21,449 bases of DNA. Origin: a virus. The translations under genes and the position numbers were made by a program. Of the stretch, positions 1-9,286 are shown piece after piece; position 1 is the first letter of the stretch; each line of letters begins with the position of its first letter. Under the pieces are notes generated by a model that made no database searches, was not told the origin of the DNA, and saw only the letters and a list, made by a program, of their open reading frames with translations. The DNA is taken from the IMG/VR virus record IMGVR_UViG_3300009705_000156, positions 1-21,449 of that record; one strand, given 5' to 3'.

Positions 1-3000
1 ATACCTGTATGCGTTTTAGAAGTAGTTGTGGCTGTAACAAATTGTGTTGCTGTAGATGTACCTGCATCTGAGTAATGATTGGCGTCGGTAGCATCTGCTA
101 TAACTTTTATTGTGTATTTTGATGATTTGTCTTCTACAAACGCAGTACTATTACTATTAGGGAATGTTCCAATAACATGATTTAATATGTTACTTGTTGT
201 TACATTAATATGCGTAGTAGTTCCGTCTGTTCTTTCGTTAATGTGTAAGCCGTCTGTGGTTCCTACAAATGAAGTTGCACTAGCTGTTGCTGTACCAATC
301 TCTGCTTGGGTCCATACTGTAGTTTTAGTTGTAGACGCTGTACTTGAAATATTTGCTGGTGCTAATAACTTAGCATCTGCATCTACTGGCAACATAGTCT
401 TTAATCCAATACGTCTATAAGGATTATTAATTTTGTATGCTGAATTAGTTACATTCTCTGTAGTGCCTTGTCTAATGATACCATCTTCGATGTCACGCCA
501 CATTGGAGAGTTGCCACTACCATAATTAGTATATGTTGTTGTAATGTATTGAGCGTCCCACCAACTTGGCTTTTTAACAAGTCCCAACATTTCCCATGGA
601 TGAGTATGTGGTCTAGCAGTATCAAAACAATCTTCAAAAATGCCTCTCCAGAAACCAGCGTTTGCTGTACCCGAGTTGTAATTCCAACTAAATGGTTTAG
701 CAACATCATAATATTCGTTTTCAACAAAGTCCGCTTCGTTTCTTGCAATAAATTTGTTAAAGTTTTCTCTTAAAATATTGTAGTATGCAGTTCTGCTAAC
801 TCCAGTATTTCTAAATGCGCCTGGTCTAATATCATGCACATTTAAATCTGGATGATCTGGCTTGTTTCTATAAACTTGCTGTACGCTGTTGTAAACTCTC
901 TTTTCAAATTCTAATAAAATATCATCTTGCTTATCGTTGTCTGCAACGGTTCTACTTCCGTCATGTCCAACTATAACATTAATTGCTTCTGCAAATGATG
1001 TATCGGACATAATTTTTGGCAAGTGTACAGGTGTAATACCCATAGCAGATGTAGTTGGAGGACATTGAGCACTTTCTCTGTTTTTGTTAAAGAATCTAAT
1101 TTTAATAGAGTTGCCTAATGTTAAGACATACTCGGTTGTAAATGTTATAGTACACACACCGGCTGTGCCAGTCATTGTGTAATCTTTATCTATTAATAAT
1201 AATACGTCATTGCCTTTAGCATCTTGGTCATAAACATGTATAGCATTTTCTATGTTATTTAAATTTAAGAAGTTAGTTAGCGTGTATTCTTTTTGTACAA
1301 CGTTATTAATAACTATTAGTTCTTCATCATACCTGTCTCCTAATGCTAACATGTAACTGTAGTCAAATACTAGTTTGCCTGGATTGTATGCAATAACATT
1401 TTGTAGAACGTCTTCTAATATTGCATGGTCAGACATTGAAGTTGTGTCGTTAGAATCGATGTAACGTTTAATTTCTTTCTTCAATCTGTTTTTGTATTTT
1501 AGATACTCGTCACCGTTAAACTTCATTGCATCTACAATGTTAAATTTATCGTTGCTTAGAAGAAATCCTGCCATCTGCAAGTCGTCGTCTGTTTGTACAA
1601 TTTTGTTTGCAAGAGTTTTATCATCGTCTAGACTAGCAAAATTATTATCACCTAAAGCATTACCAACTATGTTAGTTTGCTCTTGTATATAATTCTTAAT
1701 ATGTTCTAAATACTGTGGTTCACTGATAGATAATACATCAGCTTTTCCAGTATTAGCATACCAGCCTAACGGTAATTCATATCGTCCAGCTCTTTTCTTT
1801 TCTTGTAATATACCAGTTGTTGTAGGAGTAGTGATTCTAATGGTGTCATTCTTTACTAAATTAAATGCTGTAAACTCTATTGCTTTTAATGTAGTGTTGT
1901 ATGTCCAGTCTTCTCTACGAATACCATTTACTTTTACTCTAATTTTAGTAGTATCAGATGGTACTGTAGTAATATCCCAAAGTGTACGTTTGTTGTCAAT
2001 ATCAAGTTGCGATACTTCAAAATCGTCTTCCACTTTCTGTTTAAATGAATCTTTATGTCCACGCCATGCTGTGTCGTAAGTAATTACTCCGTCGGATCCT
2101 TTCTTCTTGTAATAAATGTAACCGTTTACAAAGCTAGTAGTGGTGCCGCCGAACGGTGTATAACTAATTACATCGCTAGTTGTGTTATTGTCAAACACAA
2201 TTTCACTAAAGTTATTAAAGTTTTTATACTCTAATGGGAATCCTAATACACTGTCATTAGTTGTACTAGTAAGTGCTTTCTTATAAGAAAATAACTTAGT
2301 TCCTTTGAATGAGGAATTTGGATATGTTAGCACGTTGTCAACAGATTTTTTACTAGAGTCATATGCCGCAAATAATGGAGCGGAATTAACTGCTGTTTTT
2401 CTTTGACCAACTTCCCATGATGTCCCAGTCCAGTAGTATTCTTTACCTTGGTGTTGAGCTCCGAATAAAACAGCTACAATATCGCCTGTTGTTGGAGTCC
2501 ATGGAACAAAGGTTGCATCGCCGTCAACTGCTCCAGTCGGATTAGTTGTTGGATGTGGCATCCTTGTTAATTTTATTCTATTACTAAAAGTTAATGTTAC
2601 ACCGTTTGCAATAGTCTCTGCTTGATTTAATGTAATAGTAAGTGTGCTAGTATTAATGCTTGATACTACGGTATCATCATTACTAATGCCTGTGCCTTTA
2701 ACTAAAGCACCGATGTAAACATCTGAAATATTGTCTAGTACAACAGTAGTGGAACTAGAAACAGCACCGTTAACAGTTTGTGTTTGCTTGTCCTCTACAA
2801 CATAAATATATTTTGATATAGTTGCTTCTTCGTCTGGTAATAGCAGTTTGTTAGCAACTTTTAATCCTTGGTTATCTAGTAAAGCACTAACGGCTCTACC
2901 CTGCACTTCAGATTTAGTATATCCTGTGCCACTTAAATCAGCACTGAAATCCGATCCCTTGTTACCAAAGTTATATAATTCTAAATTTCTATCAAATTCT

Positions 3001-4112
3001 AGAATAGGTCTTTTTGCTCTGAAAGCCTTACTAGGCAATGCAGTAGACGATTCTATAAATCTATCTTTGTGATGCCAAAAGTTAATCCTACTCCAAGTGT
3101 TATTATCTTCTGCGGCTCTTTGCATAAGCAAATAGTCGGGTACTATCTGAGTGTTGCCACCATCCCATGGTTCAGCATCAAAGCCTTGAGTACCTGTGTT
3201 CATATATGAAAGGAATCCACCAGCGCCAGTAACATAACCTTTCCAGTAATAGTCACCAGTTAATGTCATATCATCTAACGTAACAAATACTGTTTCAGGA
3301 ACGGCTTGTCCAAAGGCGTCATAGTATTGTCTGGCACTACCGTCGTCTTCAAGTAGCAATGCTGAAGCAGTTATTGATCCTGACGGTATGTCAGATGCTA
3401 TAAGTGTTGTTTCAGCTGTTATAACTTCATCGTCCCACGGTGTAAATGCTGGAGTTGAAAATATAGCACTAAAGTTTTGATCTTTAGCATATAACACTAT
3501 GCTCTCACCTACACCTTCTACAATATATCTAGTGCCTAAGTATGTTGCTGGAATAACATGGGTGCCTGCAAATTCTACAATAGCACCGTTTTTAAATTCT
3601 ACTCCATTAGGCGAAGTATAAAACTTCTTGCCTACTATATCTTTTAAAACATTAATAGTTGTTGTATCAGTTCCGCTAACTGTAATCTTGTTTGGGCCGT
3701 CTACGCTCCAGAAATATTCCTGGAAGTTAACTAGCTTGTCATAATCAATTGGAGGTAAAAAACTATAAAAGTTTGTGTCGAACAATACATTTTCGTTTTT
3801 AGTATCTACGCCATAACTTGATAATTGATTAACAAAGTCTTCGTAGAATAATACGTTGGTTGCTTCACCGGTAGTTACATCAATTGTGTTTACTACTGGC
3901 TCTAAACTGTATTTTTGTCTGCTTGGATTTGGTTCAACAATGTAGTGGTCTCTAGTGGAATCAAATTGCTCTGGTTCCTTACGTCCAATGTATGCGGAAA
4001 TTGTTTCAATGTTACTTTTACTGAATAACTGTTCTACGGTACTTTCAAAAAAGTTCTTTAATACCGTGGTCTGTAGTTGACCTGGTAACTTACTTATTTG
4101 CTTATCAGCCAT
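1..4112 (-). CDS. Giant virion structural protein, probable baseplate wedge gp7-like (partial, C-terminus outside window)
   Basis: Starting at the ATG complementary to 4110-4112, the minus-strand frame stays open to the window edge, giving at least 1370 residues; I translated several long blocks and found no stop. The start has a good ribosome binding site (AGGA, 6-7 bases upstream) lying in the end of gp6, 8 bases after the gp6 stop. The protein begins MADKQISKLPGQLQ and is rich in aromatic, Thr, Asn and Asp residues, typical of phage tail proteins. Recognisable blocks include WEVGQRKTAVNSAPLF in the middle and a Trp-rich HPWEMLGLVKKPSWW segment further on, which I recall from very large structural proteins next to gp6 in marine T4-like phages. 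Its place after gp25-gp6 matches T4 gp7, but T4 gp7 is about 1030 residues, so the gp7 name is an inference. It probably forms part of the baseplate wedge. Confidence 0.72.
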   Translation of the reverse strand, partial: MADKQISKLPGQLQTTVLKNFFESTVEQLFSKSNIETISAYIGRKEPEQFDSTRDHYIVEPNPSRQKYSLEPVVNTIDVTTGEATNVLFYEDFVNQLSSYGVDTKNENVLFDTNFYSFLPPIDYDKLVNFQEYFWSVDGPNKITVSGTDTTTINVLKDIVGKKFYTSPNGVEFKNGAIVEFAGTHVIPATYLGTRYIVEGVGESIVLYAKDQNFSAIFSTPAFTPWDDEVITAETTLIASDIPSGSITASALLLEDDGSARQYYDAFGQAVPETVFVTLDDMTLTGDYYWKGYVTGAGGFLSYMNTGTQGFDAEPWDGGNTQIVPDYLLMQRAAEDNNTWSRINFWHHKDRFIESSTALPSKAFRAKRPILEFDRNLELYNFGNKGSDFSADLSGTGYTKSEVQGRAVSALLDNQGLKVANKLLLPDEEATISKYIYVVEDKQTQTVNGAVSSSTTVVLDNISDVYIGALVKGTGISNDDTVVSSINTSTLTITLNQAETIANGVTLTFSNRIKLTRMPHPTTNPTGAVDGDATFVPWTPTTGDIVAVLFGAQHQGKEYYWTGTSWEVGQRKTAVNSAPLFAAYDSSKKSVDNVLTYPNSSFKGTKLFSYKKALTSTTNDSVLGFPLEYKNFNNFSEIVFDNNTTSDVISYTPFGGTTTSFVNGYIYYKKKGSDGVITYDTAWRGHKDSFKQKVEDDFEVSQLDIDNKRTLWDITTVPSDTTKIRVKVNGIRREDWTYNTTLKAIEFTAFNLVKNDTIRITTPTTTGILQEKKRAGRYELPLGWYANTGKADVLSISEPQYLEHIKNYIQEQTNIVGNALGDNNFASLDDDKTLANKIVQTDDDLQMAGFLLSNDKFNIVDAMKFNGDEYLKYKNRLKKEIKRYIDSNDTTSMSDHAILEDVLQNVIAYNPGKLVFDYSYMLALGDRYDEELIVINNVVQKEYTLTNFLNLNNIENAIHVYDQDAKGNDVLLLIDKDYTMTGTAGVCTITFTTEYVLTLGNSIKIRFFNKNRESAQCPPTTSAMGITPVHLPKIMSDTSFAEAINVIVGHDGSRTVADNDKQDDILLEFEKRVYNSVQQVYRNKPDHPDLNVHDIRPGAFRNTGVSRTAYYNILRENFNKFIARNEADFVENEYYDVAKPFSWNYNSGTANAGFWRGIFEDCFDTARPHTHPWEMLGLVKKPSWWDAQYITTTYTNYGSGNSPMWRDIEDGIIRQGTTENVTNSAYKINNPYRRIGLKTMLPVDADAKLLAPANISSTASTTKTTVWTQAEIGTATASATSFVGTTDGLHINERTDGTTTHINVTTSNILNHVIGTFPNSNSTAFVEDKSSKYTIKVIADATDANHYSDAGTSTATQFVTATTTSKTHTG

Positions 4113-4120
4113 GTTTTTTC

Positions 4121-7100
4121 CTAATATCCGCTGTTGTCTGATGAGCTACTAGAGTTGCCCACAGAATTATTTAGAGTAATTGTATTACCCAATGTAGTGT
4201 TTGCTACACTTTGATCCAGTACATAAGTACCATGGTAGTATGTTACACCGTTAGGCATGTAAAATACTTGCCCAAAGAATGTGTGCGTCATACTTGTTCC
4301 GTCACCAGCAAAGTTTGCCGCTTCAGCTGAAGCATATAACGGATAGTATCCGTTAATAGCATAAGGACCTACAGAGCTGTCAACACCATTGTATGTTGTT
4401 AATAGTCCGCTACTAGTCTTGTTAGGCTTAATGTTACCATGTGTTAATTTGTCTACAACATCAATTTCGTCAATGCCTGCTGTACTTAAAAATAGTTCGT
4501 CTGCATCTGCTTTAACTTGGAATAAGTCTCCAAAAACACCACTTGCTTTTGTAGGCACAATAACAATACTGCCTATAGCATTTCCAACTTGTTGATGTAT
4601 GTAACTGCTTAGTTCTGTGAAGTAAAAAGTATCGCCAAAGTCCCAATTGTCTATATTGAAGTATTGATTAATTGCGGCAACAACTTTTGTTTTAATTTCG
4701 TTATCACTTAAACTTGTTCCAGGTAATCGAACAACTTTGAATTTTGCTTGTAGCTCATCCGTTGCATCGGCGCCGAATATTAATTTAAATCTTCCGCTCT
4801 TGAATACTAATTGGTCACTAGCGGATTTATAGTCTTGTAAAATAGCAAATTCATTTTCTAATTCTGAACTAGTAGGTGCTGTTGGGAAATCTGTGCCGGG
4901 CACTTTAATATAAGATTGCATGTCTTCCCAGTAAGAAGAAGTAAGTACGAAGAATTCATGTACGTTACTAACACTAGGATCAATTCGCATACTGTTATCT
5001 GCAACGTGAGTCCATTTAAATACTACACCGTTTTGTCTAAGTGACTGAGAGTTTTGTGTAAAACTTCTACCCTTTTTAGCAAAGTGACTTGAACTTTCAT
5101 AGTTGCTAACACTTGCTAAGTTTGTACTACTCTTAGTTAAAATAAATACCTTGCCAGTGTCTTTAGCGTAAATCTTTTTATTATGCATACCGCCTGTGGT
5201 TTCATTTTTACCTTGCTGGTTATTAAATAAATCAACGACAGTCTTGTTTCTAACTAAGTAGAAATCATAATCAGCAGTATTAAATGTTACACCAGATGCG
5301 CCTAAAACAGTTGACCTATCTCCGGCAAACGTAAGTGTTGTCTCTTTTCTTAAATCTAATATACCTGCTTTAACTGGTCTAGTATAAGTGTATCCGTCAA
5401 AGTCTTCATAGTTTTCAAATAACACAATGTCGTCATCACCGACAAAATGTTCAAACTGGATTGGATTATCCGGACTATCTGATGATGCTGTGTTAACCGG
5501 AGTAACTTTAACCTTCTTAGGATCAGTATATCCGTCTGGGTAACTGAAGTTTCCTATAGCACTATATACTATTGGAGCATCAAGTCTTGTATTATCGTTA
5601 ACATACTTAACTGCAATAGTATCACTTCTATTATTTCTAGCAGAGTTGTCTATGGCATAGTGATGTCTTGCTTCAAAGTCAACTTCGAGTGTTCCTGTTT
5701 GTGCCGCATAGTTACTAGTAGCTAATCTGAAAGCCGCGCCAGCTATTGAACATGAGGCGCCAGCCGCCAATGTTAAATTCTGGTTATTATATCTATATGC
5801 AATTTCACCTGATGAGTTTAAAATTGGTCCGCCGAATGTGGAACTAGTAAATGCTATAGTTATTTTTGGCAACTTATAAATTACGCCAGTGTCTGCAACC
5901 ACTACTACTTTGTCAGTAACAGTTGTTGTTGCCGATGTGCCTAATTCTATATCTGTTGGTTGTACAAAGGCCCCTATGGTTCCGTTTTCGTAAATACCTA
6001 AGTTAGATATAACTGAAACTGCTATATCGAAATGCTGAACATTTCTGGAAATTAGCGGTATGTTAGAAAAGTAAGATCCGGTAGCATCTAAATACCACTG
6101 GTCACCTGTTCCATTGTCGTCTGTGTCTACCCATGTAAACGATTCTGTGAAACTAGGCTTAATGTTTAATGTTGGCAATTCAATTGAATCGTATTTTGCT
6201 AAACCTGTTGCATTATCTTGCAATCTATTTTCATTAACATTATAAAATCTAACATCGTCTAAACTTTCGAACACAAACTGTGTTCCTCTAATTTCAATAT
6301 CGTATCTGTATGATAATGTATCTACATTAACATATTTAAATTTTAATATCCAACTTGCATCTAATCCTGTTCCTGATGAGTCACCGGTGGTAGAAGCACT
6401 AAAGTCTGTAGAAGTACTTAAATTGTTATTCTCAATAATATAGAATCTGTTTTCGCTAGGCATAAATCTTACGCCAAATGTTCTCCTAGAAGCCATTGCT
6501 GTTTTTAATTGCTGTTCTTCTAATGCAAATAATATTTTTCTTAAAATAACAATTACTTCATCACACTTCCAACCATTTGGAATTTTCTTATTAAGTTTAA
6601 CTGGGCCATTTGCTGTACTACTAGCCGAGTTCCTAACACCATTGTTATCCATGCTAACAATTTTAGCCCATTCATATTTTGTTTTATCAGTAGGGTCATA
6701 GAATTTTAACATGTAGCCGGGCTGTATAATTTTAAACAGAGTATTTGATGTGTTAACATCAGTAGGTGTTCCACCAGCTGTATATATCTCAGACATATAT
6801 CCATATACGCCAGTAGTAATTCTTGGCAATGTATTCCATGTTATGCCGAATAATGAAACATCAAACATATCTTGATAAGCAGGAACCTCTTTAACTTTAG
6901 TTCTAAATGTACTGTAAATAAAATCATTAAGTTTTAAGTTCTTAATAATAGTTGGAAACTTTGTGTTAATAAAATCTTGTGTAGTATTAGTAATTGTTAC
7001 TTTAAATGCATCGCTAGAGTTACTAGCTTCTTCATATAATGCGCCATCTTCTGCAATACTAGTTGTAGTTTGGAAAGTACTAGTAGGATCTGTAATATCG

Positions 7101-8494
7101 ATATATCTACTATGTCCAGCATGTGTTTTGTTAGTAACTTTTAATTTTTTAATGTTTGTGCTTTTAGCTAAAGGAAGTACTTGGTAGTCTTGAGCTGTAA
7201 CCATTCTGTCTTGGGCATAATATGCCTGTGGTGCTCTTTCCTTAATACCAGCAAGTGTTTCAGCAGGTAAACTATTTGATACCTTGCCTTCTAGTTTCGA
7301 TGTAATTGTTAACTGATGCGACTTACCATCTTGTGTAAAGTAAGGTATAGTTGATACCACAGACTTAACATCATCTGGCTGTAATGTAAATCGTTCGTTA
7401 TCACTAACTCTGTACTGAGCTTTATATGATCCCATAGGCACATTTGCAAAGTTACCGTCTGCAAACTGTAGTCTAATGCCGCCCTGTCCTACGTTTTGTA
7501 CAGCATATAATAACGGAGTATTTTTAGCCTTAGTGTTATACATTAAAGTCTGTCCAACGGTATTTGGAACTTTAACCCACTTAGTTAATACTTTATCATT
7601 GTTATCTACTTCAGACAAATACACATCTGTTTCATTAATATCAGCAACAGCAATCGCTTGTTGTCTGTTTTCAATTGGTGTAGTAAAATCGAAATTTGAT
7701 GATTGCAATGTACCTTGCTTAAACATCATAAAGAATCCAGTATTTTTACTTAATGATCCTAGTCCGTCATTTCTATGAAGTATTGAAAAGTTGTTTGTGC
7801 TATCTGGATGCTTTTCTGCAAATACGCCAGCGTCTTCAAAATCAACATTTACAAATTCAAATGCTCTATTAACTCCGTTAACATTTACATCAAAGCTGTA
7901 TGTTTGCGGTGAAGTGATTGGCGTGTTAATGTCGTATCTGTCAGTTATAATTCCACCAACAGTTCCTGTTTTTACAGGCTTACTAAATCTGTTAACATTA
8001 CCAAATGCACTATTCATTATAGTTAAAAATTGTTCGTAGCTGTCTGGATTGTTTGCATCATTCCAGCTAATAGTCTTATCGTTTATACTTGCACCCGAAC
8101 TGTCTGTTAACGGCTCAGAAGTTGCAACACTTACGATTTTCATTAATCCACTTGCAGGCATGTTTCGTTTTGGATTATATCCAAGCTGTCTAGCAAGTTT
8201 AAATACTGAGTCTCTTCGCTCAGCAGTTTCTAAAAAGTTTTCTCTTGTATTGATATCCATTCTGAATGCAATACTTTGCCCGAGGTAGGCAAGCAATTCT
8301 ATGATTGCTATGAATTCTGAACTTTCAATATAGTCATTGAAGTTTTCTGGGAAATTAGATTTGATATACTCGACCATTGCATTTCTAATAGTGTCGAAGT
8401 CGTATGCTTGAAAGTCTACTTGACTATATGCTTGATAGGCTACTGACCAATCTTCTGCCGCGAATAAATTATTTTGTCTGCTGTTAACTGCCAT
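4121..8494 (-). CDS. 6: Baseplate wedge protein gp6, oversized
   Basis: This is the T4 gp6 (baseplate J-like) wedge protein that forms the inner ring of the baseplate. The N-terminus is clearly gp6: residues 32-125 contain the FDTIRNAMVEYIKSNFPENF block, IIELLAYLGQSIAFRMDINT and NPKRNMPASGL. Residues 411-440 hold the family segment ERAPQAYYAQDRMVTAQDY. A J-like segment with NQYFNIDNWDFGDTFYFTEL lies near residues 1275-1300. At 1457 residues it is more than twice T4 gp6 (about 660). The extra length is in the middle and in a C-terminal tail from about 1311 that has a YMPNG...YYHGTY block and a Ser/Asn-rich end, suggestive of a surface-exposed add-on. The gene starts one base after the gp25 stop, so translation is probably coupled. 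I see no internal stop or frameshift. Confidence 0.95.
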   Translation of the reverse strand: MAVNSRQNNLFAAEDWSVAYQAYSQVDFQAYDFDTIRNAMVEYIKSNFPENFNDYIESSEFIAIIELLAYLGQSIAFRMDINTRENFLETAERRDSVFKLARQLGYNPKRNMPASGLMKIVSVATSEPLTDSSGASINDKTISWNDANNPDSYEQFLTIMNSAFGNVNRFSKPVKTGTVGGIITDRYDINTPITSPQTYSFDVNVNGVNRAFEFVNVDFEDAGVFAEKHPDSTNNFSILHRNDGLGSLSKNTGFFMMFKQGTLQSSNFDFTTPIENRQQAIAVADINETDVYLSEVDNNDKVLTKWVKVPNTVGQTLMYNTKAKNTPLLYAVQNVGQGGIRLQFADGNFANVPMGSYKAQYRVSDNERFTLQPDDVKSVVSTIPYFTQDGKSHQLTITSKLEGKVSNSLPAETLAGIKERAPQAYYAQDRMVTAQDYQVLPLAKSTNIKKLKVTNKTHAGHSRYIDITDPTSTFQTTTSIAEDGALYEEASNSSDAFKVTITNTTQDFINTKFPTIIKNLKLNDFIYSTFRTKVKEVPAYQDMFDVSLFGITWNTLPRITTGVYGYMSEIYTAGGTPTDVNTSNTLFKIIQPGYMLKFYDPTDKTKYEWAKIVSMDNNGVRNSASSTANGPVKLNKKIPNGWKCDEVIVILRKILFALEEQQLKTAMASRRTFGVRFMPSENRFYIIENNNLSTSTDFSASTTGDSSGTGLDASWILKFKYVNVDTLSYRYDIEIRGTQFVFESLDDVRFYNVNENRLQDNATGLAKYDSIELPTLNIKPSFTESFTWVDTDDNGTGDQWYLDATGSYFSNIPLISRNVQHFDIAVSVISNLGIYENGTIGAFVQPTDIELGTSATTTVTDKVVVVADTGVIYKLPKITIAFTSSTFGGPILNSSGEIAYRYNNQNLTLAAGASCSIAGAAFRLATSNYAAQTGTLEVDFEARHHYAIDNSARNNRSDTIAVKYVNDNTRLDAPIVYSAIGNFSYPDGYTDPKKVKVTPVNTASSDSPDNPIQFEHFVGDDDIVLFENYEDFDGYTYTRPVKAGILDLRKETTLTFAGDRSTVLGASGVTFNTADYDFYLVRNKTVVDLFNNQQGKNETTGGMHNKKIYAKDTGKVFILTKSSTNLASVSNYESSSHFAKKGRSFTQNSQSLRQNGVVFKWTHVADNSMRIDPSVSNVHEFFVLTSSYWEDMQSYIKVPGTDFPTAPTSSELENEFAILQDYKSASDQLVFKSGRFKLIFGADATDELQAKFKVVRLPGTSLSDNEIKTKVVAAINQYFNIDNWDFGDTFYFTELSSYIHQQVGNAIGSIVIVPTKASGVFGDLFQVKADADELFLSTAGIDEIDVVDKLTHGNIKPNKTSSGLLTTYNGVDSSVGPYAINGYYPLYASAEAANFAGDGTSMTHTFFGQVFYMPNGVTYYHGTYVLDQSVANTTLGNTITLNNSVGNSSSSSDNSGY

Positions 8495-8495
8495 T

Positions 8496-8867
8496 TTATA
8501 TCTCTACGTTTTCCCTAGCATACTCTACAAATAATGTGTCTTCCGATAAAAACGGTTTAAACTTTAAGTGTAATGTTATGCGAATTGTGTGGTCTAATAT
8601 ATCAGTAAACATGTCGGTCATTTCTACCCTAGAGTCCTTAGATACAATACGCTCTATATCTTCTTTGATTTCTGCAACAACGTATTGATCCATTGGGTTC
8701 ATTAATATATCCCAAATCCTAGTACCGTATGTAGGTCTCATTACTCGTTCGCCTCTTTTGGTATAAAGTTCATTGAGTAAGTCAGCTTTTATAAGTTCAC
8801 CATCAATTAGCGTGTAAGGTGCTCTTACTCTGCCTGTTGTGCTGAATCCTCTGTATATATTTGCCAT
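8496..8867 (-). CDS. 25: Baseplate wedge protein gp25
   Basis: A 123-residue protein close in size to T4 gp25 (132 residues) and of the gp25/GPW family, a small wedge component that contacts gp6 and gp53 in the baseplate. The start MANIYRGFS is favoured because the T4 protein also begins MANI and no other Met occurs before residue 43. The block ERVMRPTYGTRIWDILMNP near residues 39-57 corresponds to the family's conserved RPxFGxxxxxxLF-like stretch, and IRITLHLKF near residue 95 to its beta strand. It is the first gene of the left-hand late operon, directly followed by gp6. A GATAAATA late-promoter-like motif ends only 5 bases before the ATG. Confidence 0.92.
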   Translation of the reverse strand: MANIYRGFSTTGRVRAPYTLIDGELIKADLLNELYTKRGERVMRPTYGTRIWDILMNPMDQYVVAEIKEDIERIVSKDSRVEMTDMFTDILDHTIRITLHLKFKPFLSEDTLFVEYARENVEI

Positions 8868-8872
8868 ACAAC

Positions 8873-8880
8873 TATTTATC
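8873..8880 (-). promoter_or_regulatory. Candidate late promoter motif (GATAAATA) before gp25
   Basis: Read on the minus strand, these bases are GATAAATA, one base from the T4 late consensus TATAAATA and identical to motifs before gp48 and the cytochrome gene. By T4 geometry (motif at about -13 to -6) transcription would start at the A of the gp25 ATG, implying a leaderless message. The motif also overlaps a weak AGGA, so chance occurrence is possible. Confidence 0.5.
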
Positions 8881-8932
8881 CTAAAGGATTAAAACTAGTT
8901 ATAATAAACACCATAATAAGCCTAAAAAAATG

Positions 8933-8961
8933 TTGACTTTTCAACAGAATGGATACATAAT
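8933..8961 (+). promoter_or_regulatory. Sigma70-type early promoter for the 91-aa/hydrolase cluster
   Basis: TTGACT (8933-8938), a 17-base spacer, then CATAAT (8956-8961). Spacing is optimal and each box is one base off the sigma70 consensus. It sits about 50 bases upstream of the next gene and shares the string TTGACTTT with the promoter before gp55, which suggests a common class of phage early promoters read by host RNA polymerase. Confidence 0.75.
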
Positions 8962-9010
8962 AACATAGTAGGAATTATCTTACTAATTTTATAAATTTAT
9001 AGGAAAGCCA

Positions 9011-9286
9011 ATGAGAAATATCATTGAACGATTCGACAGCATTTGCAAAAAAGCAGACGCAGTTAACAAGCAGTTAAAATTAACTGATAAGTCTTCTGGA
9101 TACGGACCTCGTTTCCAAAAGATGATGTCGAAAAAACAGAATCGTCTACATTCCGTAGGCATTTACGATTACCATACTAAGGGTTATGTATTGTTTGAGA
9201 TGGTTAACCTTGTAGGTCAGAAGGGCAAAGTACCACAGGAATTCTATGATATGGAATCTATGCTCAAGAATGCCGCAACCGCCTAA
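9011..9286 (+). CDS. Hypothetical small basic phage protein, 91 aa
   Basis: I do not recognise this protein. It begins MRNIIERFDS, is Lys-rich in its first half (KKADAVNKQLK, FQKMMSKKQNR), has a more hydrophobic stretch GYVLFEMVNLVG near residues 57-68 and no membrane segment or signal peptide. An AGGAA ribosome binding site lies 6-7 bases before the ATG. It is the first gene behind the 8933 promoter, so it is probably an early protein; its end overlaps the start of the hydrolase gene by 41 bases. Size, charge and position fit a small host-interaction or nucleic-acid-binding protein, but that is only inference from context. Confidence 0.8.
   Translation: MRNIIERFDSICKKADAVNKQLKLTDKSSGYGPRFQKMMSKKQNRLHSVGIYDYHTKGYVLFEMVNLVGQKGKVPQEFYDMESMLKNAATA

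Larger units (their letters stand above)
8868..9010. other. Divergent intergenic control region between gp25 and the hydrolase cluster
   Basis: 143 bases separating leftward late genes from rightward small genes. It contains the gp25 late motif on the minus strand, a sigma70-type promoter on the plus strand, and TATAAATT at 8990-8997 (one base off the late consensus on the plus strand). No open frame of note. Confidence 0.75.

Noticed and set aside
187-3072. Short frames of 60-100 codons on both strands within the left giant gene
   Set aside because: The continuous minus-strand frame from 4112 reads as a coherent structural protein throughout; the others lack ribosome binding sites and have odd composition.
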